Assembly: GCA_965112735.1 (NCBI GenBank)
Contig: OZ218956.1
Location: 248,001 to 312,000 of the forward strand
Reading direction: 5' to 3'
DNA: 64,000 bases
Source: Phaeosaccion multiseriatum
Taxonomy: Eukaryota > Ochrophyta, other classes
Below, piece by piece: positions 58,048 to 64,000 of the stretch (position 1 is the first letter of the stretch; the number at the start of each line of letters is the position of its first letter). The notes under the pieces were generated by a model. It saw nothing but the letters and a program-made list of their open reading frames with translations. It was not told where the DNA came from and ran no database searches. A program made the translations under genes and the position numbers.

Positions 58048-59559
58048 CGAGTAGCACACGTGGCCCACCATGGGGCGCATCGTGGTGAAGGCGTAGCTCG
58101 CCACCTTGGGTCTCGCCGCAGAGATGCTACCCAAGAAGGTGGACTTGCCCGCGTTGGGGAAGCCCACGAGCCCCACATCGGCGATGGTCTTGAGCACGAG
58201 GCGCAGCTTGAAGGATTCTCCTGAGGAGCCGGGCAGCGTCAAGGGGCTCATGGGCTTGGAGCCGCGGTTACCCGTGGCTGTGATGGAGTTGCCCAGCCCT
58301 CCCCTGCCCCCCTTGGCCACCAGCACGCGTGCATGGGGCTCGTCGAGGTCCGCCAGCAGCTCGTCGCCATTAACTCCTCTATCCCGGCCAAGCTTCTCCT
58401 CCTCGTCCTCCTCCTCCTCCTCCTCCTCCTCCTCCTCCTGCTCTTCGTCAGCATCCCAGTACTGGCTCCACGGGTCCTCCTGCCGCACTTTGTACACAAG
58501 CGTGCCCGCCGGGACTTGTAGCACCATGTGCTTCCCCGTGCGGCCCTTCATCTTGTCGGCTGAAATAGATACATACGGCAGTTGGTGGTACAGCACGAGT
58601 TGATGCATGTGCATGTTGGTCAGCAACACCAGAGGATGGGGTGAGAGTGGAGTGAAGGGGGGAGGGGGGGTGTGTAGGACTCGACTCCAGTGAAGCGTAG
58701 AGGAGTGGCTGGAACAGCAGAGAGGGGTTAAGCAGAGCGTGGGCACTCAAGGAAGTGACTCCCAATCGCTTGCCCAGGTCACAGGCAGCAGCCAACCCAA
58801 CCCAACCCAACCCAAACCAAACCGCAAGCCCCCCCTCCTTCACCACGTACGTCCTCCATTGGTGCCGTGCCCTCCGTTGTAGTGGTACACATCGAAGGTG
58901 AGGCTCTGCTTGGCGGCCGTCGCCTCTACGTACACGTTTCCCCCGCCTCCCCCATGCCCTCCCGAGGGCTTCTTCGAGCCTGGTCCACCGACTGAAGGCG
59001 GGGAGGGAGGAGGGGGGGGGGGGGCATCAAGACGAGTCGGAGGAGCTGAGTACTGCGAATTAAGATGTGGTGAGTTGATCCGCAACGCCCCTTCCCACAG
59101 AAAAGAAGGAACGACTTGACTCGACTCTCTCTGCACACCAGCCGGTCCCCTTCGAGTTCACGCACGCACACACATGCCCACCCACGTCTGCCCACCCACT
59201 CACCTTGCAGGAAGGCGACGCAGCCCTTCCCGCCCCTCCCCGCGTTGACGTGCACTGTGGTCTGATCGACGAACTGAGGAGGGAGGGGTCGCCAATGGTC
59301 GCGTCGCAAAGAAAGAGAGAGAGAGAAGCATTTGAGCAGAGTTTCAGTAGTATCGAGGGGAGAAGTGGGGGGAGGTAACAGGAGTAAGGTCCAGCCTGAT
59401 GAGCTGAAAAGCTCAGTTGGAAGAGCTATAACAATCCACGTTGCCACCCTTCAACTCCGCCCCCTTATCTCCTCTCTTTAAGCCACACCTTGTATTTGAC
59501 GGCACTCTTTTTCCTCTCGGCAACTCCCTTCCGCTCCTGGTCGTAGAACACGCCCCGCC

Positions 59560-59602
<43 letters not shown>

Positions 59603-59764
59603 AGATCGTGACTGTCGTCGTCCTGTTTGCTGGACAGAGAGCAGAGAGGACCTGCTACCGCTGCTGCTTCTTCTACTGAGGCACCACTCCCGAGTGCATG
59701 GAGGGCAGGTACCGGGGAAGGGCCGCATCCGACAAGAGCGAGGCACTCGGGAAAGCCACAGCAT
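56792..59764 (-). CDS. Obg-family GTPase, probably organelle-targeted
   Basis: Obg GTPases assist assembly of the large ribosomal subunit; nuclear-coded eukaryotic forms work in mitochondria or plastids. Exons are 59764-59489, 59273-59204, 58991-58851, 58559-58048, 57776-57672, 57492-57358 and 56977-56792, all in phase; 474 residues. The N-terminal Obg fold starts [20 protein letters not shown] and is glycine-rich ([16 protein letters not shown]). G motifs: G1 GFPNAGKS (295-302), G2 within YAFTT, G3 DMPG (342-345), G4 NKVD (412-415), G5 SA at 438-439. Residues 1-45 ([14 protein letters not shown] start) are Arg/Ser-rich and lack acids early on, fitting a transit peptide. A poly-Gln run of about 14 follows, and an acidic Glu run sits inside the Obg fold. 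Head-to-head with YIF1. Confidence 0.92.
57968..58043. repeat. (CA)n microsatellite at the donor end of Obg intron 4
   Basis: About 36 CA dinucleotides with a few CG interruptions, starting within five bases of the splice donor at 58047. On the gene strand it is (GT)n. Confidence 0.9.
58578..58594 (+). repeat. Dispersed word variant in Obg intron 3
   Basis: GCAGTTGGTGGTACAGC, one base from the consensus, in an intron just upstream of the exon 4 acceptor. Confidence 0.75.
59562..59602. repeat. (CAG)n/(GCT)n run coding for poly-Gln in the Obg presequence
   Basis: About 14 uninterrupted triplets between the presumed transit peptide and the mature Obg domain. Confidence 0.9.
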
Positions 59765-60033
59765 GGGGAAATGGGGAAGGAGGAAAATGGAAAATGACAA
59801 ATCCACAAAATCCAAATCCAGCAAGTATGTCAATGATCGAGACTTTGAGTTTAAGTTGTTATGCTCCTCGCTGGCGATTTATTGTGTGTAGGGGAGGAAA
59901 GAAGAAACCACACAACACCAACAGAGTAAGGCTCGGTCGGGGATCTTCATCTCAGATACGCTTCACCGGCAGAAATCGCAAGCCAAGGGACGGAGAGGAA
60001 GGAGAGGGGGGGGGAGAAGGAACGAAGCACCCG
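59765..60033. promoter_or_regulatory. Presumed bidirectional promoter, Obg / YIF1
   Basis: The ATGs of two divergent genes are 269 bases apart, so the promoters and 5' UTRs of both must share or overlap this interval. I see no TATA box or other clear element. Confidence 0.45.
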
Positions 60034-61581
60034 ATGGCTCTTCCTCGACCAGGCAAAGCCAGCCCGGAAGGACCGGGCTATGGCGAGGCTTTCGATACGG
60101 GAGAGAAGAAGTCGGGTATTGGAAGCTTTCCTCAAGCGCCGCGCGGCGCTGGCAGCAGCTTCCAACCGCCACGCGCGCCTGCAGGCCCAGTGGGGGGCTA
60201 TAGTGGCGGGCAACCGTCACAGCAGCAGCAGGGAGGGAGCATCTACGGCGGGGGTGGTAGTAATGGGGCGGCTCAAGCGCCCACAATCGGCACTTTCCCC
60301 TCTCCGGGGATGGGCTACGGAGGCGGGGGGGGGCAGCAGCAACCGTCGCAACAGCCGCAACGGCAGCAAGTGCCCCAGGCGCCAGCGGGAGGGTGGAACG
60401 AGTGGAGTCCCGCCGCCATGCAGGACCCCGTCAACAAGCAGGTAAGCCTGGCCAGACCTGGGAGGAGAGGGGATCGGGGTGAACGCACCTAGATGCGATG
60501 ATGCTGGCTTGCTGTGGGGGAAGGAGGGTGGTCGTGGACCAGTAGAAGTGTATTTCCATACCGATGGAACAGACCAGGGGGTGTGATGGTGATGTCCTCG
60601 GCCTGTTCTACCTACCCTTGCCCCATGCAATGCACAGATGATGGATATGGGCTCCAGCATGGCGCAGAGTTACATCAGCAACACAATGGCGGCGTACCAG
60701 CCGGGCGTGGCGGGCATGTGGGCCCACCTAAAGTACTACTTTGCCGTGAACAACAGCTACGTGCTCAGGAAGCTCAAGGTAAGAGGCAAGGTAGGCAAGG
60801 CGGAAGGAAGGGCGGTAGGGCGGTAGAAGGAGAAGGGGAGGGGGGCAGAGACCGGGGGTGGGGGCTGTTTGGGGGCTGGACCGATGCCCACATCGGGGTG
60901 CCGAATGTGCCGAATTCGTTCTCACATTCGTACAGGCGACGCCGCCTTCTCTGACCCCTGCCTCACTTACGTACATAATAATACTTATGATGCATCTTTT
61001 GCTTTTGTGACGCCCCCTGCTTGTCAGATCCTCCTCTTGCCCTACCTCCGCAAGAGCTGGGCGCGGCAACAAGCTGCAACCGACGACGGCCAGACCAAGG
61101 TACGGAGGGAGCGGCCTTCCTTCCCTTTCCTCTGTCTATCGCGCCCCTTTTGCTTTTCTCTGGCCCATGCCGCCCCCCCTCTTCCCCCCTCCTCTCTGCA
61201 CCCACCCTCTCCTGCCTTGCCCAATGCTATGTCCCTCCCTCCCCCCTTCCCTGGCCCCTTTTGTGTCTCACGATCTCGATGCATCACATGCCTGCCGCTG
61301 CTACACGCCTAAAATTGGGTCTCTCAGTTCGCCCAAGCATGCGTGGATGACAATGCGCCTGACCTCTACCTGCCCCTCATGAGCTTCATCACCTACATCC
61401 TCATCACTGGCTTTGTCAAAGGGTGAGTCAACGGCCGCGAGAAGACGGGCTCATTTCCTCCAAGCGGCAGGAGAACAAATGGCAGTCAATGGTGTATCCA
61501 CCTAGCGAGAGGACGGGACTCTTCCCCCTCTCGCGCGCCGCTGTTGTGCGGTGTGCCCTTCCTGGTATTGTCCTTTCTCTC

Positions 61582-61625
<44 letters not shown>

Positions 61626-62272
61626 CTCGCCCAACCTCCCCTGACCCACCCCTCCGCCTCTCTCTCTCTCGTTCGCTTGCTTGCCCGCTCGCTCTCCTCG
61701 CACACGCAGCAAAAGCGGCTCCTTCACCCCCGTGGTTCTGAGTGAGGTCATGAGTGCATGCATGGTCACACAGCTGCTGGAGCTGCTGCTCATGAAGCTG
61801 GGGCTGTACCTGCTGGGGGCTCAAACGGCGCTGCTTGACGTCCTTGCCTTCACCTCGTACAAGTACGTGGGCTTGTGCGTGAACATGACGCTCGGAGTCC
61901 TGACGGGGGCTCGAGGGTATTATGTGAGCTTCTTCTGGACATCCTTCGCCATGGCATACTTCATGGTGAGGGAGGGAGGGAGGGAGGGAGGGGAGGGAAG
62001 GAGGAAGGGATACATACGTCGCTGCATACGGGAGAGGCGCGTCTTCAGGAAGTTCTTCAGGAAGTTTGTATGCACCCCGCCCCTTCTCACCTCTGTTGTC
62101 CTGCTGTCGTGTATGTGTGTGTGTGTGTGTGTGTGCGTGCGTGTGTCAGTTCAAGACGATGGCGCACTCCATCCCTGTGGGCGCCGCTTCGAGGGAAATC
62201 TTCGTGCTCGGCTTCGCTCTTCTGCAGCTGTTGGTGATCTGGTGGTTGGGCTACACAGGGGATCTTCAATAG
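60034..62272 (+). CDS. YIF1: YIF1 family protein (Yip1-interacting factor)
   Basis: YIF1 works with YIP1 and Rab GTPases in ER-Golgi transport. Exons are 60034-60441, 60638-60778, 61028-61099, 61328-61422, 61710-61965 and 62150-62272, all GT-AG and in phase; 364 residues, normal for the family. The N-terminus is a cytosolic Gly/Gln/Pro-rich segment. The conserved domain starts in exon 2 (YFAVNNSYVLRKLK) and exon 3 (ILLLPYLRKSWAR). Exon 4 has the family signature DLYLPLMSFITYILITGFVK, and exons 5-6 hold the remaining membrane helices, ending FVLGFALLQLLVIWWLGYTG. An upstream open frame to 59698 overlaps the Obg exon 1 and is not used; the ATG at 60034 (context CCGATGG) is chosen. Confidence 0.92.
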
Positions 62273-63664
62273 CGTAGCATACCTCACTTTCGAGGGGCTG
62301 AGAGGGACTCCGGGGCGTGGTGTTTGCTGACTTCCTCTTCATGACAAGGTGGGCGGGGTGGGCGGTCGTATGGGTGCGGTCTGGGGGCTTGCTTGGAGGA
62401 GAGAGACAAGAGAGAATACATGCCAAAAGGTCAGGTCCATCTCTTGTGTCTGGGCACTGGGTGCACTGTATAGCAGCTGTTCGTCTCGAGCTGCGCACGA
62501 GCCCGCCCCAGGCACAGCACAGCATTGCCGTGGTGCCAACCGCAGCAGGAGTAGCTGCAGCCGGACAAGCAGTGGCAGTGGCAGGAGCAGCAGTTGGTGA
62601 TATAGAAGCATTGGGGGGGGGGGGGGGCGTGCGAAGGAAGCCCGAGAATGGCCCTGAGAGTGGTCTTGGTACAAAAGCCAGCTGCGAGTCCTCGCAAAGG
62701 CAAGTATGGCCGGGGCGAGCCTGCCCCTCTCTGTGGCACTGAAACGGCGGAGCTAAACAGGCACCAAAGGTAACCACTTCTTTCGCGAGTGGTACAATGG
62801 TGGTACTGTGGTGGTACAGGGCAAGCCTAGCGGTAGGACGGAGGGCAACGGTCCAGTGGGGGGCGTGCACAGAAGCGACGGATGAAGAAGCTGGACCGGG
62901 GTGTCCGGACTTGGAAGGGCGCCGAACGTCTTCGATGGGTGGGCAGTGGGTGGGTAGCCCTCCTTCCTTTCTTCCTTCCAGCAGCGGAACAGGGCAAGGC
63001 GAGCTTTGGGCGGGCTGCATGGGGCGTTCTTCTTTTCCACCGTACAGTAGGGACCCTGGAGCCGCTGCAGAGTCGGCAAAGTGAGTGCGGTGGTAGCGCA
63101 AGGGGCCCTCCCTCCGTCCCTCCCCTGTTCCCGAGAGCCCCGTCGACATGTGCAGGGTTGGCAGCAAGCCGTGTCCCGCTTCTTCGCCTCTCGGCGCCAG
63201 GGGGTGAAGTAAGCTACTGCTTCTTGGCCGCTGCACTGTGGCCTTTGTGGCTGCTGGGGTGAGATGTTGTGTCCTGTGTGTTGACTACGAGCAGGGACCA
63301 CCCCACCTCCACCCCCCCCGGCCAAGGGAAGAAGGGGGCACTCTGGGACTGCGCATGCGTCGCGTCCCTGCCCTTGCCCCGGGGGGTCGGACACGCACGC
63401 ACCTACGCTCTTGCTGGGCGTGCTGTGGACCGCCATGGAGGGGCCATGGAGGGCTCTGGATCAAAACAGACAGTGCGTTTGCGTTCAACACATAGAGACA
63501 GAGGTTGGGAGGCTGACCTCCGCTCAGGAAGAATCGAATATCCTTTCAAGTGTCCTTATCGAGATCTGATAGAGGCCCCGGCCCGACCCTCGGCAAGAGT
63601 TAAGACAAAAGATGGTAGCCGAGTAGCACATTAGCGCCCTACGCCTTGCCCCCTCCTCCTCTCC
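62273..63664. other. Convergent region with no gene recognised
   Basis: It contains a dispersed-word variant (62590-62606) followed by a G run (62611-62627). Several Pro/Gly-rich open frames on both strands have no recognisable domain and look like GC-rich by-products. The YIF1 3' UTR and that of the right-edge gene should lie here. Confidence 0.5.
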
Positions 63665-64000
63665 TCATAGGTACACCCTGTTGCTGTCTTGCCCCTCGCA
63701 GCCCTCTCGACCCAGCACCCCTTTGGCCGGCACTGCCTGCCCTGGCGCTGCCTCCCCTGCCACTGCTGCCAGGCTGACGTCGCTGCTGATCGGCGACGGT
63801 GCTGCGGTGTGGCCTTCCCCCTCGGCCTGCTCGTTCACCACCTTGTTGCTTGCCTGTTCCAGGGATTGCCCATCCCCCCTCTCCCCGTCCTCCTCCTCCT
63901 CCTCCTCCTCCTCCTCCTCCTCCTCCTCCTCCTCCTCCTCCTCCTCCTCCTCCTCCTCCTCCTCCTCCTCCTCCTCCTCCTCCTCTTCCCCCTCCTCCAC
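63665..64000 (-). CDS. Acidic C-terminal exon of an unidentified gene (partial)
   Basis: A minus-strand frame is open from the right edge to a TGA at 63665. It encodes a long poly-Glu run (from a TCC microsatellite), then a Ser/Ala/Gly-rich tail that ends DSNRVYL. No family is recognised. Its direction continues the alternating strand pattern. It could instead be a chance frame through the microsatellite. Confidence 0.35.
   Translation of the reverse strand: MEEGEEEEEEEEEEEEEEEEEEEEEEEEEEEEEEEEEDGERGDGQSLEQASNKVVNEQAEGEGHTAAPSPISSDVSLAAVAGEAAPGQAVPAKGVLGREGCEGQDSNRVYL
63890..63985. repeat. (TCC)n microsatellite at the right edge
   Basis: About 32 triplets, nearly uninterrupted. On the minus strand it reads GAG/GGA and gives poly-Glu in the frame above. 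Confidence 0.95.

Noticed and set aside
62753-63436. 227-codon minus-strand frame
   Set aside because: Pro/Cys/Gly-rich composition, no domain, overlapping equally open frames on the other strand.

Overview
This is nuclear DNA from a eukaryote. The genes carry short GT-AG introns whose phases join cleanly, and there is an intron-containing tRNA-Thr but no operons or bacterial ribosome binding sites. GC content is high and simple repeats are dense (CA, CAG, CCT/TCC, TCAC). One marker narrows the lineage: the UMP synthase is fused in the inverted order, OMP decarboxylase first and orotate phosphoribosyltransferase second. That order is known from stramenopiles, kinetoplastids and cyanobacteria. 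With the intron-rich genes, a stramenopile alga (a eustigmatophyte or relative) is my best guess. The species is not proven.

Layout. 1-3745 (-): N-terminal half of a large Sec7/BIG-type Arf exchange factor, running off the left edge. 3746-5330: intergenic, with two decayed repeat arrays. 5331-6622 (+): hypothetical gene. 7361-7456 (-): tRNA-Thr(UGU) with a 24-nt intron. 7674-10034 (-): equilibrative nucleoside transporter. 10218-14988 (+): EMC1. 14752-45042: tandem array of about 5.25-kb units, described below. 43271-49185 (+): full Fused/STK36-type kinase. 49620-52718 (-): UMP synthase. 52976-56088 (+): RGS-domain protein. 56792-59764 (-): Obg GTPase with a probable organelle presequence. 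60034-62272 (+): YIF1. 63665-64000 (-): acidic C-terminal exon of a gene entering from the right.

The array. An ancestral EMC1 - ParA-like ATPase - Fused block was tandemly duplicated from inside the last EMC1 exon to inside the Fused gene. Each full unit has an EMC1 3' tail, a ParA-like gene on the minus strand and a 5'-half Fused pseudogene whose end is joined to the next EMC1 tail. Five full units are present, followed by a sixth, older unit in which ParA is deleted to a relic and Fused is intact. The outcome is one working EMC1, one working Fused, four open ParA genes plus one with a frameshift and one relic, and five Fused::EMC1 chimeric pseudogenes. Single-base differences separate the copies, and units 3 and 5 share one variant.

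Three patterns cut across the genes. Coding strands alternate strictly over eleven consecutive genes, giving close head-to-head pairs (ENT/EMC1, UMPS/RGS, Obg/YIF1). A short dispersed sequence, GCAGTTGGTGATACAGC and its variants, recurs in exons and introns, on both strands and in several reading frames, usually beside CAG runs. Some introns begin with arrays of GTGA, so the donor consensus itself is tandemly repeated.

The genes do not form one pathway. Several are housekeeping secretory or trafficking factors (Arf-GEF, EMC1, YIF1); the others serve nucleotide metabolism and transport (UMPS, ENT), signalling (RGS, Fused) and organelle ribosome assembly (Obg).
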